Shown one piece after another: positions 10,467-22,099 of a stretch of DNA of 64,000 bases (within the stretch, counting starts at the first letter, position 1; each line of letters opens with the position of its first letter). The position numbers and the translations under genes were made by a program. The DNA comes from Labyrinthula sp. Ha (Eukaryota; Sar; Bigyra; Labyrinthulida; Labyrinthulaceae), in the NCBI GenBank assembly GCA_015227615.1, contig JAALGZ010000037.1:1-64000 (forward strand). Reading direction: 5' to 3'. The notes under the pieces are model-generated. The model did no database searches and was not told where the DNA came from. It worked only from the letters and a program-made list of their open reading frames with translations.

Positions 10467-10800
10467 ATGTCAAGCTACACCACAAACAAGTAAATAACGC
10501 GACCTCGATGGAATTTTGCTCAGCAACTTGAAAGAGAAGATTTCAGAACGCTTTGAAAAAGGAAAGAGGCGGAATAAGGAAAAAACACCTTTCTTGATAA
10601 AAGCCGGAGAAGCTTTAGCTGAAGCAGCTCCGTATGCTGCTGGAGGAGTTCTACTTGGTGCCGCAGCTACTGGAAACACTTTGGCCCTAGTAACTCTGTC
10701 ACAACTGGTAGGTAATTCATTCGTTCTAGTCCCAACAAAGGAAGAAAACGATAAAGAAACATCTTCAGAGACAGACGAACAAAGTGACTTTGGAGAATAA
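10467..10800 (+). CDS. Small 99-residue hydrophobic protein with a 34-nt intron
   Basis: Exon 1 is 10467-10489, the intron 10490-10523 (GTAAAT...CTCAG, 34 nt), exon 2 10524-10800. Without the intron the downstream frame has no ATG. With it, the protein starts MSSYTTNNNLKEK and runs 99 residues. Residues 10-30 are strongly basic, residues 35-78 are alanine/glycine-rich and hydrophobic (two possible membrane-inserting stretches, AAPYAAGGVLLGAAATG and LALVTLSQLVGNSFVLV), and the C-terminus is acidic (EENDKETSSETDEQSDFGE). No known family recognised. The layout of basic head, small-residue hydrophobic middle and acidic tail suggests a small membrane-associated protein. An AATAAA-like signal follows near 10893. 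It converges with the minus-strand gene ending at 10951. The exon-intron model is inference from splice sites and frame, but it solves the missing start neatly. Confidence 0.65.
10490..10523 (+). other. 34-nt spliceosomal intron of the 99-residue protein gene
   Basis: GTAAAT...CTCAG. Its removal gives the otherwise ATG-less downstream frame an ATG start 23 nt upstream. Confidence 0.7.
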
Positions 10801-10950
10801 TGTACAAGATTTATTGGAAAGAGATAATGTGGTTATGAATATTTGTTGAATTAGTTGAATATCTGTACATTGTTTTCAGACTTGTTGGAAAATAAAAAAG
10901 ATAAATTATACATTTTTCTATAATAAACTTAAAATACTGTTTTAAATTAT

Positions 10951-11559
10951 TCAAGTTTGTCTATTTCGTAAAAATAATAATTGTTGTAAATAATTATCTT
11001 CTTCACTTGTTACAAAACAAACAGTAATATATCTATTAAAGAAATTATTTCTTTGTCTATATATTCTTATTCTAATACTTGTTTTATCTTTTCTTAAGAA
11101 ACAACTTCTCCAATAATAAAATTTTACTTTATTATATCTTAAAACTAATATTCCTTTTTTAGATATAACACATTGTGTATTTAAACAAAATAATATTTCT
11201 GAAGATAATAATGTTGTATTTATAATATAAGTTATACTATAAAATATAAGATACCATATAAATAATATACTTAAAATAAATATAGGATAAAATATTATAA
11301 GTAAAAAACATAAAATTAGCCATAAAATATCTTCAAAAGTATATTTTTTCATAAATAATGAATATATCAAGTAAATTAAAGTACCAAAACACTCTTGAAT
11401 TTCAAGAAATAACAACTTAAAAAAACGTGTACGTGAAGAAACATGAATTGTAAGAATATCATCTTGAGGTGGAAGATATTTATCACATAATTCTAACAAA
11501 ACTTCTCTTTGTTGCACTGCATTTGGACATAGCAGTGCTGTTAAAACTCTTTCAATCAA
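10951..11559 (-). CDS. Putative membrane protein with a possible PH/GRAM-like C-terminal part; start uncertain
   Basis: An open frame of about 200 residues. The N-terminal 50 residues are soluble (LLCPNAVQQREVLLELCDKY). Two or three hydrophobic stretches follow in the middle (around LIYLIYSLF and DILWLILCFLLIIFYPIFIL). The last 80 residues alternate short hydrophobic strands and basic residues, which could be a PH/GRAM-type fold, though this is weak. No ATG opens the frame at its 5' end: the furthest extension begins at a TTG, and the first in-frame ATG is internal, at MKKYTFED. No short intron could be found that joins an upstream ATG (such as ATGAAATATTTATT near 11600) in the right phase. 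The 5' end is therefore unresolved: a missed exon, an assembly error, or a gene that is decaying. It lies 80 nt downstream of the BAR-SH3 gene in the same orientation. Confidence 0.5.
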   Translation of the reverse strand: MIERVLTALLCPNAVQQREVLLELCDKYLPPQDDILTIHVSSRTRFFKLLFLEIQECFGTLIYLIYSLFMKKYTFEDILWLILCFLLIIFYPIFILSILFIWYLIFYSITYIINTTLLSSEILFCLNTQCVISKKGILVLRYNKVKFYYWRSCFLRKDKTSIRIRIYRQRNNFFNRYITVCFVTSEEDNYLQQLLFLRNRQT

Positions 11560-11639
11560 TTTATCAATTGTTTACTTCTGAATTTAATAAATATTTCATT
11601 TCGTTCTATTTTTGGGTTATTTCTTAATCCATTTAATTC

Positions 11640-12626
11640 TTATGCTGCTAACGTTAGCTTACAATAATTTCCTGGAAAAAATCCTTGTTCTTCTGTAGTT
11701 AAATTTTTTCCTTTAAACCATCCATCTTCACTCTTTTCTTCTACAATAAGAACATCATTTTCTTTTAACTCTATTTCATCTTCTCTATCTGGTTTATATG
11801 CATATACAGCAACATATTTTTCTTTTATCATTTCACTCACACTCTTTTTAAGTGTTGTTTCTTGAAATTCTGTTTCTACTTGAGTTGTATCTGTATTTTC
11901 TTTATTCTCTATAATAACTTCATCAAACTCAAACCTTTTTTTTCTTTCAATTACTTTTGCTTCTAATTCCATACTAAACTTCAAAAACTCATCTTTTAAA
12001 CTACATTGTAAACCAACATTCATATGACTTGTATCCATATCAAAACAAAGTAAACAAGAAGAAAAGAAATTTATTTGTATTTGTTTCAAATATAATTTTT
12101 CTACTTCAAATACCTTATTTCCCAACTCTTTCAAATATTCCACTTTTGCTTTGATTTCATTCTCTACCAGTTTATATTCTTTATTTACTCCACCTCTTTC
12201 TTTTTCAATTCTACCTACTTGTACATAATCACCTTTTTTTGTTGCATCTACAACTCTTTTTCCAAGTTTTTTTTCTTCTTTTTGTAAACTATCCAATTTA
12301 TTTCCTACTAAAGATAACTTTTCCAATAAATCTATTTTTTCTTCAACAGCTTTTAAAACTTCTTTTATTCCATCCACTATTCCATTATTCTTACTATCCG
12401 TTGAAATAAAATTAACAATCTGACTCATATGTTCGTCAACGGATAGAATCTTATCAGTGTTTTTCACTAGAGAAGAATTGGAAGAAGCGAATGAGGAATA
12501 ACCATTGAGATATGAAGATAGAGTTTTATGAAATAATTTAATTGATGATATATGAGAAAGAAGAATACGTCTTTCTTCTGATAAAGGTGCTGTACTTGGT
12601 ATAGTCTTTTGTTTGAAAAAATTCAT
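11640..12626 (-). CDS. BAR-SH3 protein (amphiphysin/endophilin/Rvs167-like)
   Basis: A 328-residue protein beginning with ATG at 12626. Residues about 15-240 are predominantly helical with heptad-like charged repeats (EEKIDLLEKLSLVGNKLDSL, VENEIKAKVEYLKELGN), consistent with a BAR-type membrane-curvature domain. Residues 270-328 are an SH3 domain with its usual landmarks: the AVYAY motif (ALYDY position), an acidic RT loop (DREDEIE), DGWFKG, and GFFPGNY at the C-terminus. This architecture is that of amphiphysin, endophilin and fungal Rvs167/Hob proteins, which bend membranes in endocytosis and recruit proline-rich partners through SH3. The SH3 call is secure; BAR is inferred from helicity, length and architecture. 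No intron is evident. Assignment to a named orthologue is not possible by eye. Confidence 0.8.
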   Translation of the reverse strand: MNFFKQKTIPSTAPLSEERRILLSHISSIKLFHKTLSSYLNGYSSFASSNSSLVKNTDKILSVDEHMSQIVNFISTDSKNNGIVDGIKEVLKAVEEKIDLLEKLSLVGNKLDSLQKEEKKLGKRVVDATKKGDYVQVGRIEKERGGVNKEYKLVENEIKAKVEYLKELGNKVFEVEKLYLKQIQINFFSSCLLCFDMDTSHMNVGLQCSLKDEFLKFSMELEAKVIERKKRFEFDEVIIENKENTDTTQVETEFQETTLKKSVSEMIKEKYVAVYAYKPDREDEIELKENDVLIVEEKSEDGWFKGKNLTTEEQGFFPGNYCKLTLAA

Positions 12627-12733
12627 TTGTCCTTGATGTTTTTTTCTTTCTTTAATGAATAAAATATGATTGGTTTATTTATCCAATCAAAATAATAAGA
12701 AAATTATTGGTTAAATAATCCAATCATATTACT

Positions 12734-13936
12734 TTAAAATTTAATATCAACTGTTGGTAAATTAATACCAAAGTTTCTTTTTAAACTATTATCAAATAAA
12801 CATGTCTTTAAATAATTATTTATAATATAAATAACTCCTGCTTTTCCTTGTTTTTTTCTTACATATCTATTTTCCCATTGAACTAATTTCTCATAAGCAG
12901 AACTCCAACTTTTCTTTTTTTTAACTAAAAAGTGTATTTTAATAAATACTCTTTGTTTTATTCCTTTTTCTCCTCCACTTTTAACATAATGTGGTTGACA
13001 ATTATAATCAAATATTAAATATTCACCAATATTTTTTAATTTTACTTTTTCTTCACTTATTTTATCTGAATCAATACTTAAAAAACAAGTTTCTGTTGTT
13101 TTACTATTTGAATATAAACATATTAATAAACGAAAAGTTTGACAACCAAATATATTTGGAATATTTCCATCACAATGAATATTTTCTACTGTTAAATCTC
13201 CAACTGAATTATCTTCTGAAGAACCAAAATTTGTTGCATATATTTCGTTCATTGAGTTTAATTCAATAATAGTATATTCTGAAGAAAAACGTGTATTTAT
13301 AAAATATTGAATAATATCCTTAATATTAATAATTTTATCAAAAGAAATATTTTCATTTAATAAATATTGTTTAAACTTTGATATTTCAATATTTAATATT
13401 TTAGATTTTGAAGTTGAATTAATAAAGTTAGATTGAGCAAAAGAAAGTGCCTGATAAGAAAGTTCTGTTGAAATAGTTGTAGAAACTTTTCCTGTAAAAG
13501 GCTTTTTACATTTAAAAAATAAAAGAAGAAAAGAATCAGATAAAAGAATAGGATAGTGAATATAAAAAGAAAATATATTGTTGAACTTATATTTATTGAT
13601 ATGAATATATAAAAGAAGTGGAAAAGATAAAGAAAGGAAAAGAAGAGAAAGTGTTGGAATAATCGAAAGAGAAGGAAGAAGAAAAGCAAATAAACAGGGA
13701 AATAGATGGAGAAGAAGAAGTTTTGGATGAATAGAAAGACAAAAGAAAAAGAGAAAGTGTGTAAGAAGAAAGAGTAGGTAGATTAGTGGAGATAAAAGTG
13801 ATAATAGAAGAGAAAGAGTAATAAGAGAAAGAAGTGTAGAAAGAAAGAATATTGTTTTATGAGAGAGAAAGAAATTACGTGTTGTAATAATTATTGTAGG
13901 AGAAAGAGAAATAAATTGAAGAATGAAGTTTTTCAT
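12734..13936 (-). CDS. Membrane protein with a 2OG-Fe(II) oxygenase-like (prolyl 4-hydroxylase type) domain
   Basis: A 400-residue protein beginning with ATG at 13936. Residues 1-145 are extremely hydrophobic and rich in Leu, Ser and Phe, with about four membrane-spanning stretches, and even contain few charged loops. Residues about 200-340 carry a pattern typical of 2-oxoglutarate/Fe(II) dioxygenases: H254-C-D256 (HxD), then YLIFDYNCQPH with H316, then R329 followed by a hydrophobic strand (VFIKIHF). Spacing of about 60 residues between HxD and the distal His, and 13 more to the Arg, agrees with the family, which hydroxylates proteins or other substrates using iron and 2-oxoglutarate. A multi-pass N-terminus is unusual for prolyl 4-hydroxylases, which have a signal anchor at most. 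Its AT-rich coding makes Phe/Leu/Ile/Asn bias likely, so the number of helices is uncertain. Confidence 0.6.
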   Translation of the reverse strand: MKNFILQFISLSPTIIITTRNFFLSHKTIFFLSTLLSLITLSLLLSLLSPLIYLLFLLTHFLFFFCLSIHPKLLLLHLFPCLFAFLLPSLSIIPTLSLLFLSLSFPLLLYIHINKYKFNNIFSFYIHYPILLSDSFLLLFFKCKKPFTGKVSTTISTELSYQALSFAQSNFINSTSKSKILNIEISKFKQYLLNENISFDKIINIKDIIQYFINTRFSSEYTIIELNSMNEIYATNFGSSEDNSVGDLTVENIHCDGNIPNIFGCQTFRLLICLYSNSKTTETCFLSIDSDKISEEKVKLKNIGEYLIFDYNCQPHYVKSGGEKGIKQRVFIKIHFLVKKKKSWSSAYEKLVQWENRYVRKKQGKAGVIYIINNYLKTCLFDNSLKRNFGINLPTVDIKF

Positions 13937-15074
13937 TTTTATTTAAGAATGAATTTATAATTGGGCATAGACATGTGTTATAAGAGTAAAATAATAAAAT
14001 AACATACAAAAATAGTAAATATATATTAATATACACAAATTATATCGAAGTACAATAAAAATAATTCTATCGGAAATATAACTTATAATAAAAGCCGTTA
14101 TATATTTTAAATTTGTGTAAAATAAATAAGTTTAATTTATGCATATTAATAATTTGATTTATTTTGCCCAAAATAATATATTGAAATTATTAAAGAATAT
14201 ATATATTAAAAGAAAAACTTGAGTTTATTGTAGATATATTTTTTACCAAGGGTTTAAATAAATATAGATTACTAGTAATATAATATATATTAATTACCTT
14301 TAAGTCTTTATATTCGAAAATACACACTTTCCATTAGTTCTAAAACTTTTTTCTTCGGATGTACAAGTACTTTGTTTAAGTTTTCTATATGTTTATAATC
14401 TTCTACTTAGTTATGTCCTTGACACAATAAACTATTTTTTTTATTCTTTAATTACATATCTAAAAAAAAACACAGTTTTTGGGTTAACTATGTTCAAGTA
14501 CCCGAAATATATTTTACTTAACTGTATTCTCGGAAACAAAAAATGGTAATAACCTATTACAAGAATAGAATACAATATTTTCAACTTTAAATAGATAACC
14601 AAATTAACTGGAATGAATAATCAAAATTTATAGTCGTAAGGTTAAAAAAATAATGACCAATTATATATTTAACAATAGTATACTGTCTCCAGTTTCAAGG
14701 ATACTCCTTCTGGAGTTAACTTTCGTAGTATTTCTTATACTAAACAAGTCTCAGCGAAAAGGAATAAGACATAATTTCGCCTTTAAACTAGTTTTTTCTC
14801 ACATAAAACGTGAGCAAGTAAACAACAAAGTTGTCACCATTCCAGGTTAAGCTAAGTAATTTTTGTTAATCCCTATAAAGTTGCTTTTTGTCCTCTTCTT
14901 GCAGTAAAGTAGAGTTTCTTTGGTTAAGCTTGTTCTTTATTTAGTATTCATCAGATATAGCTCACCAAGAAGCAACGATAAATGTGTAACTTAGTACCAA
15001 ATACAACCTTTATAAGTGAACTGTTCGTTTCTAAGATACAATTATGTATTTCTTATCAGTGCCTTCATTGGAGT
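13937..15074. other. Very AT-rich intergenic DNA
   Basis: Contains long A/T runs and no recognisable gene. A 65-codon open frame at 14653-14850 has no motif and is not considered a gene. Confidence 0.6.
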
Positions 15075-15259
15075 TGTCAATCCATAGTTGACCGAGTGCG
15101 CACATGGGGGATGTACCTAATGTTTGTAATATATATATATGAAATATGGCGGTTACTAATAACTGAAGCATAGAACGACTATGTTCTGTACTTAAGCGTT
15201 GAGACAGAGCTTATTGCCCTACAAGTTTGAACAATAATATTGTACGGAGAGAGAAAACA
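15075..15259 (+). repeat. 5' LTR of the old Ty3/gypsy element
   Basis: Begins TGTCAATCCATAGTT and matches the copy near 22866 through several blocks: TCAATCCATAGTT, ATATATATGAAATAT, and the CCCTA...TGTAC block near the end. Ends about 15259 in CA. Confidence 0.75.
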
Positions 15260-16212
15260 ATTGTTTGACATTGTTAAGAGCAAGAATGAGCAGGGAAAAG
15301 CTAAAAGAGCAATCACAGCATCAAACACGTACTTAATCTCTACGAAATCGCTCATTCAAAACTTGTCACCGAAATTATCTGAAAATTTCCCGGCAGCGGA
15401 TTCAAAGTCTAGTAATCCCACGTCCCAACCAAAGAGATCTTCTAGGAAGAAAGAAGAAGGAGAAAAGGTTTTAGAAGACAGTTTGAAGAACATGGAGTTA
15501 GTCCAAAAGTCGGCGCAAATCACCCCTTCCACTAGAAACCGAAACAAGGATGAAGAAGCGCCATCTCTCTTGGGTTACGATAAGCTTAGCTTATTAAGCA
15601 GATGTAATTGGGAAAAGAATAGGGACAAAGCATGGGCTGTTATGAGAGACAATGAATCAGTAAACATCAGAGCTGAGTGGACTAAGAAGCTAGAAGTGGA
15701 AGTTAATCATAGAGTCACAATGCCCATGGAACAGAGAAAACTTGCTGGAGAGGAGAAAATATTCCTTCAGAGAAAAAAATCCTGTGGAACCATCTAATGA
15801 TGCAGAAGGAAAAGATGAAGCACCTCAAGAAATCGGAGATAGTGCCGATAATGGGATGCGTGAAACAATAGGAGCAGCCGATGGAGACGATGGGGGTGAT
15901 AGTAGCAGCTCGACAAGGAGTGCCAAAGTTAGCTGGAGTATCACTGGAATCTTATTCCGCGGTACTAATCAGTCGATTAGTAACCCAGCATTTAGATTTC
16001 CAAGTCCACCTGTTGCAAAAGGTTCAATAAAAAATAGAGTTCCTTTTATACAATTTACACTCCCTCAAAAGTTGTTTGATTTTAAAGGAATCAGCATTGG
16101 AACGTTCTACACGAATATTTTTCATTTAGAAAGAGCATTCCAAACCTTAGATTATAAGACTTACTATCGAGATAAGTACACAACACCTTACAACTTAGAA
16201 GAGTTAATGTAA
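15240..16212 (+). pseudogene. gag-like remnant of the old Ty3/gypsy element
   Basis: Charged, helix-rich coding remnants (for example KKEEGEKVLEDSLKNMELV) followed by a more globular part near 16.0-16.2 kb. Identified as gag mainly by position after the 5' LTR and before the protease-like segment. Part of a fossil; no function is implied. Confidence 0.55.
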
Positions 16213-16684
16213 AAGGCGATGATAAAGTTCTCGTTTCTTTACAGAGTCACTTAATGAAGCCTAAAAAGAAGAAGAAGAAACAGTTAAGTCACACTAAAAC
16301 AGGATTTTAATTAGAAGCACGAGGATTTGCTACCTATGGAACAAATTGACTTCTTTTTAGAAAAAATTAACCAGGTTTTAAGATACTATAATAAACTCGA
16401 TTTTAAAAACGTAGAAAGAAAATTATCAAGACTATTCTGAACAAAAATCCACTTTCATTCAACCTCAACAAAGGCGGCGTGGACCATTACGACTATGCTT
16501 ACAACTTAAATACACGAAAAGGAAACTCTTATCTAGACAGTTTTCATTGGAAGGGTGAAAAAAACGAAGTCATACCAGCCATAAAAATGAGAAGTTATGC
16601 GCGGAATATACACCAGTCTCTGAACCAACCACAGTACAATGAAAAACAAAAACGGTTTCCAAGGCAACTGAGATACAGGTTAAG

Positions 16685-17086
16685 TTGGGAGCGATTGACT
16701 CGGTAAAGTTAAGAGACATTCAACTTATGCTCAAATACCCAAAGGAGGGATCCTTTCATCCAGTAAAATGCATAGCAGGCACTGGGCCTGAAAGAAATTT
16801 ATCCAAGTTAGAAATGTTAGGAAATTATATTATTGAAAATGAGAACTCCGTTCTGCTCTTAGAAGTAGAACTTTCAGAAAAACTAGTTCACCCTGTGCAT
16901 CAGGTTGCCATGACACATGCAATGTTGATACAAAAAATGCAGGTGGATCTAGGAGTCTGTATTTTCTTCTGTCTCGAGTCGAAGGAGCAGGACGATCTTA
17001 TCATCGGAAATGAGGCGTTAGATCGTTTTGAGTTAAGCTGGAATATCGAATTTCAAATGCAGCGTGAGAAAGAAATTATGATGTAG
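16685..17086 (+). pseudogene. Retropepsin-like remnant of the old Ty3/gypsy element
   Basis: A 133-codon open stretch ending with DDLIIGNEALDRFELSW, which resembles the C-terminal signature of Ty3/gypsy proteases (IIG followed by hydrophobic/aromatic residues). It lies between the gag-like and reverse-transcriptase remnants, the usual protease position. Moderate confidence because the N-terminal part is diverged. Confidence 0.55.
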
Positions 17087-17899
17087 ATAGGAAAGTTTTA
17101 GATCTTTCTTGGCCATTAAATAGCAAGATTCCGAAGGTGAAAGAAGTTGAAGATCCAATAAGCTGCTAAGACGTGTCAGAACAGGAGAAATATTCTTCAA
17201 GGCACTAATATTAACGATGCATCTTATTTAAACCAGGAAAAAAGATAGTAAAATCCTAGATAAGAAGTCTTGCTTTTATATTTGCAGAAATGAATGATGA
17301 ATCTGTTTCTGTTCGTTTCGAGAACTTGCTGGAAATAGGCTTCATGTTGGCAGGTTCTCTTATTATTTGAAGGAACGCAGAATTAGTCGATAGATTCAAC
17401 TCAAAGATCAATATTCATTCAGAAACAAAATACCCACTTTTGTTGAACAAGCAACTTACATCAACGAGGCTCAAATTGCAATCAAACATGTGTATTTTAG
17501 AAAATATTCGAGATAAGGATGCGACCGACATGCTAATGAAGGATTGGACACGCCCCTATGAATATATAGTACAGAAGATGAGAAGGTTTTTCAGGAGAAG
17601 TCAGGACAACTCTAGAAGTTAGCAAACTGGCACCTATCAAGTCAAAGAACGCTACATCGTTGCTTCTTTTAAAGCTAGAAGCTAAAAAGTGTCTTAAAGA
17701 GGTATGTCTATTTTATTGTCGAACATGCTAGATAATCTCCCAGACAGAGTTGAAGAAGCAGGTATAGGGAAGGTCATATTGAAACAGAAATGGAGTTTAA
17801 CCTGGCAGAGAAAAAGGATGCAGACAAACTAGCTGTATCAAACGTCAATTCAAGAGAGGTTTAACTTTTAAATAATCTTCTCCTTTAGCATAGAGAGGC

Positions 17900-20800
17900 T
17901 CGGGGTCTCGAACAGAGCAGTACGAAGATGTCGCACCTTACCCCTATTGAAGTTACTCTCCGAATAGAATACCAGATCCTTCGAATTGATAGTTATCAGC
18001 AACCTTCCGAGGAGATATACTCTCTGGAACTAAAGGTCGAAGCATTGAGAAAAGCAAGAATTGCTGAGAATAGGTCTAATCCAATATGGGTCGCAATTTA
18101 TTTGCACTTCCCAAATGGTTGGCAGCCTCAAAGTACTGGGATAATTTTACTTTGGTACAGAAGAATGATTGGAAGGATGAAAATATTTTTAACCATTTTA
18201 GAAGGGTCAACAATATGACGAGGCTCAATCAAATCAATGTTAAACCTTTGCTAAATACCTCAAAATTGGAAAAGTAACTACTGGGATAAAAAGATTCAAA
18301 ATATTTCATGGCATTAGATATACTAAGATGGTTTTACTTTCTTCCCACACACGTAAAATATAAGGATATATTATCATTGGTCACCAGAAGTTATTTAAAT
18401 AACATGAATGGTGTGCCAATGGGAGGGTGTAATGTACTTTAACTTTTACAGATAGAATTGTGAATCAAGTTGTTGATGAAGAAGAGCCTAGGTATTTTTG
18501 TAACCAGGGTACATGAATGGCAACTTGCCCCGATAATTTACTATTATACTAATATTCCATCGATTCATTGCTTGAAATACTCTGAAGAATTCCGGAAAGA
18601 ACCAGTAATTGGGGAGAGTGCTCCAACCTTCCAAAGTACACATTAGTGGAGAAGCCGATGATATGATATGGAAGGGAATTCTTCAAGAAATTATGGAACT
18701 TTTAAAAGAGTTTGACCATGAGAAAACTAGTGCATCGACATGAGATGGTTCAACTAGGATTCACGGGCAACTGATTAGCACCAAACACCCCGAAACTGTC
18801 CAAGCTAAGATTTCCATTCTCAAATTATGGTACCTTAAGGATAAGATGTTTCAAGAAAACGAGTGGCAAAAGGAAAGAGTTGTCTAGGCTGAGGAACTAG
18901 AAGAGGTGTATGATGCGTTAAAAAGGCTCTTGAAGATGCCAGCAAAATATAGTTAGCGATCTACAATTCAGAAGAGATTTTATTTTTATTTACGGACTCT
19001 TTGGGGAACTGTTGTAGTATGAAAACATTTCACAATACAGATGATCATGTTTCCTACGAAATTCGAACGTTAGAACCTAAAAGATTAATAGTTTTACCAG
19101 GTAGTTCTAGGAATTCAGAAATCCGTTGGCAGATAGCATCTATAGAGGGTTTTCCTAACATATATTTTGTTCAAAGATTAAATTTTTTACTTATAAACAT
19201 ACTGGGATCATTCATACTTACATAGATCATAAGAATTATTATCTATATTAGGGACTAACGAAAATTAAAAACATATATTCTGGGGTAGATCATATAGATG
19301 GTGTTTCTTATTGCACTCAGTGGAAACGACAACATTTCATATCTCATTCAGTGACAATTTTATCTCACGTTTTTTCACTCTTTGACCAAAAAAAATTGCC
19401 ACTACAGTGCGCTAAATTAGGCTGCAAGAAGAGGGACTGGAGCTATGCGAGAAAGTGGGGATCTTCCGTGGATTGGAAAGATGATGTCAATTTGAAACCG
19501 GGCTAGCAGAATGTTTTCGAGTCTACGAAAGATCTACCATGCGATAAACTCGACACACCAGAGTTCTTACACTTTTTAGAGGAAGATGTTTATTCAAAGA
19601 TGAGGAGATTAAAGCTAAAAACTTTAATCTTTCTCGAGGAGCATCGATATGAGCTTGATGTTTTGGCAGTGGATAGGGTCTATAAGGCTATATGCCACAG
19701 ATTATCGAAGAGTTCCAGTTGGAATCATACATTCGATTAGTTTTATTGAAGTTGCATAAAAACACATTTCTTATCTAGGCACATTTCATGGCAATAATAT
19801 GTGGGAGCCTTTCAGTGAACTGAACTTGGGATATGAGCAGAAGAGGATATATCTCTCAGCCAAGAAAAATTTGAAGTGTAAAAAAGGCCTTTTATGTATT
19901 GGAAACAGGTTAGTCATCCCGAAGAAACAGATTTCTAAAATAATAACATCGATTCATGTAGCAAAAGGACACCTTTAAAAAACTGAGAAAACAAATCACT
20001 TGAAGAAGTTTTATGTAGAAAAGACTAATAAAAGTAAACTTAACATATTGTTATACTCATACAGGGAGGGATGTTTATATCGCAATTGGGTACCAAGCAT
20101 AATCTGACGCCCCTACAATATTGCAGCATTCACCAAGAAGGAAAGAAAAATTATTTATGCAGATTGTCTGTTTGTCAAAAAGATATGATATCTCCTAGCT
20201 TTAATAAAATTCTGCACAAGAATAACTTTAATAAAATACACATCTAGCGCTAGAGCTGGGAGCATGACAGATGTTTTACTGGGATGGGGAGAATAATTTG
20301 AGTTCGCAACATAATTCCTAATAATTAACGAGAACACTTCTCATTTTATCAACACTTTATTAAGAACTCAGAGGAAGTGAATATCCCACCAGTTCACGTT
20401 CTCGATAGTTTATTTACCATTAACAAATGGATTTAATGAAAATATTAGCGCGGAATTGTTAGAGTACATTAGATTCCTTTGCTCCTAATATGGCTTATAT
20501 GATGAGAATTGGCTAGCACTCATTCCTATTTAGCTTACTTAAATAGAAAAACCAAACCCAAAACGACAGAAGAGGATGCCCCAAAAACTTTTCCCTGTAT
20601 TTCAAAGAAGATTTTGACCTGATTTGACGTGTCTCAATTTTTTTCAGCTCGAAATAAGGTGTGTTGAATGAAGCCGCCAACCGTCTAATCTCTAATTACG
20701 AGGCTTAAAATATAAAGAAGTTTCTAGAATAGAAGTAATTTTTCACCTTCAAAGTAGTTAAATTAAAACTCGAATTGGAATAAAAGAGACTCAATAAGAA

Positions 20801-21170
20801 GTTATCGCCCTTAATTAACTTTTCTCTAGTGGATTACATTATGGTTTTAGAAGATAGTACCCTAAACGCAGTTCGAAAGACAAGGCCCTTGTGTTTCGAG
20901 CCGTATCAAGTCATTGAAGAGATTTCCCCCTACTTATACAAAGTTTGAGATCTAGTTGGACGGCAAAAGAAAATACATGTGTGTCGATTCTGATTTTACG
21001 ACAGGAAGCCCCCCACTCTGGCCCGAAGCTTCTAAAATCCTTTTTTTATATAACTACCAGAGCTTGGAAGTAGATAAAATCCTTGAAATGGGGATGGGAA
21101 CTAGACGTGGTTCAAAATATGAAGCGCTAGTGAGTTGGCATGAATTTGAAGAATCTTATAACGTGTGACA
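17900..21170 (+). pseudogene. pol remnant (RT, RNase H-like, integrase, chromodomain-like) of the old element
   Basis: Scattered conserved pieces mark the parts: around 17.93-18.1 kb the N-terminal RT motif with ALRKARIAENRSNPIW; around 18.4 kb NNMNGVPMGG, the RT segment before the catalytic box; around 19.9 kb HVAKGHL, the start of the integrase zinc finger; around 20.4 kb FSIVYLPLTNGFNENIS, matching the last integrase catalytic motif (compare SIVYSPWSNGSIE in the young element); and around 21.07-21.17 kb a chromodomain-like piece (YEALVSWHEFEESYNV). Much decayed; a fossil. Confidence 0.75.
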
Positions 21171-21768
21171 GGATCTAAAGATTTGTATTCCAATATTTCG
21201 AAATTTGTCAAAATCTCTATCGAGATGGAGTATGAAGGAGGAATTTGAAAGAGCAAAATTTTAAACAGATTAAAAAAGTGGGGTTAAAAGATAATAGTAA
21301 CAGGAAGTAAAAAATGAACTAGGAACGGAAATCTTTAGAAAACATCCTAACCAACCGATACAACAAAATCTTGAAATCTAACACTCTGGACTGGTATCGT
21401 ATAGAGTAGCTTATCCTTGAAAAGATGATAATGACTTATGTATGTGCAAACTATAAAGCGAATCTAAGAATAGGTCATTTACCATTTAGACCGAAACAAC
21501 AATTTACCACTCAAGTTCAATCTCTTTTGAACTTAAAATCTGCCGGAGCTTTTCATAGACAAAGATTTAACGCTAAAGAAGTTAATAAATTTCTTAAATA
21601 AAAACTTGGAATAGTTAAATTTGCTAAGAAGTTACCTGGAATGTTCGATAAAGTGGTCAAAAAGCAGGAATTTGTCACTCTGCTAAAGAAAAATTCTGGG
21701 ATTCATGACTCTGAGGAAGCTATTGAGATTCCTTATTTTAGACGAATTAATTCAGCCAGGCTTTAGCT

Positions 21769-22080
21769 TTGATGTTACAAGAATATAACGATCCTAGATG
21801 TTCTAATTTTCTCACGAAATATAATATTTTGGAAGGAAAATTAAGGGAATTAATATGTGACAATATCTTCAAAGAATTTCAGGCCATGAAAGATATAGAA
21901 ACTTTAATCTATACCTTTAATGAATTTTATAAGGAGGAACTAGAGTTATTTTTATTAATTGCACATGAGATATTCTGGATGATTAACTTTGGACAGGTTT
22001 CAAAACCCTTTTTTACTAAAGATCTACAAAACAAGCTTCATAATGCAAAGGTCAAGTCAGCAGTTTCTTTGACAGAATAA
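21769..22080 (+). pseudogene. Unidentified helical 3' frame of the old Ty3/gypsy element
   Basis: A 104-codon open stretch between the pol remnant and the MT-A70 remnant. Predicted strongly helical (KLRELICDNIFKEFQAMKD, FNEFYKEELELFLLIAHE). No family recognised. By position it could be an N-terminal extension of the methyltransferase frame or a separate accessory gene. Belongs to the fossil element. Confidence 0.4.
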
Positions 22081-22099
22081 GGTATAAGATTCAACTTTA

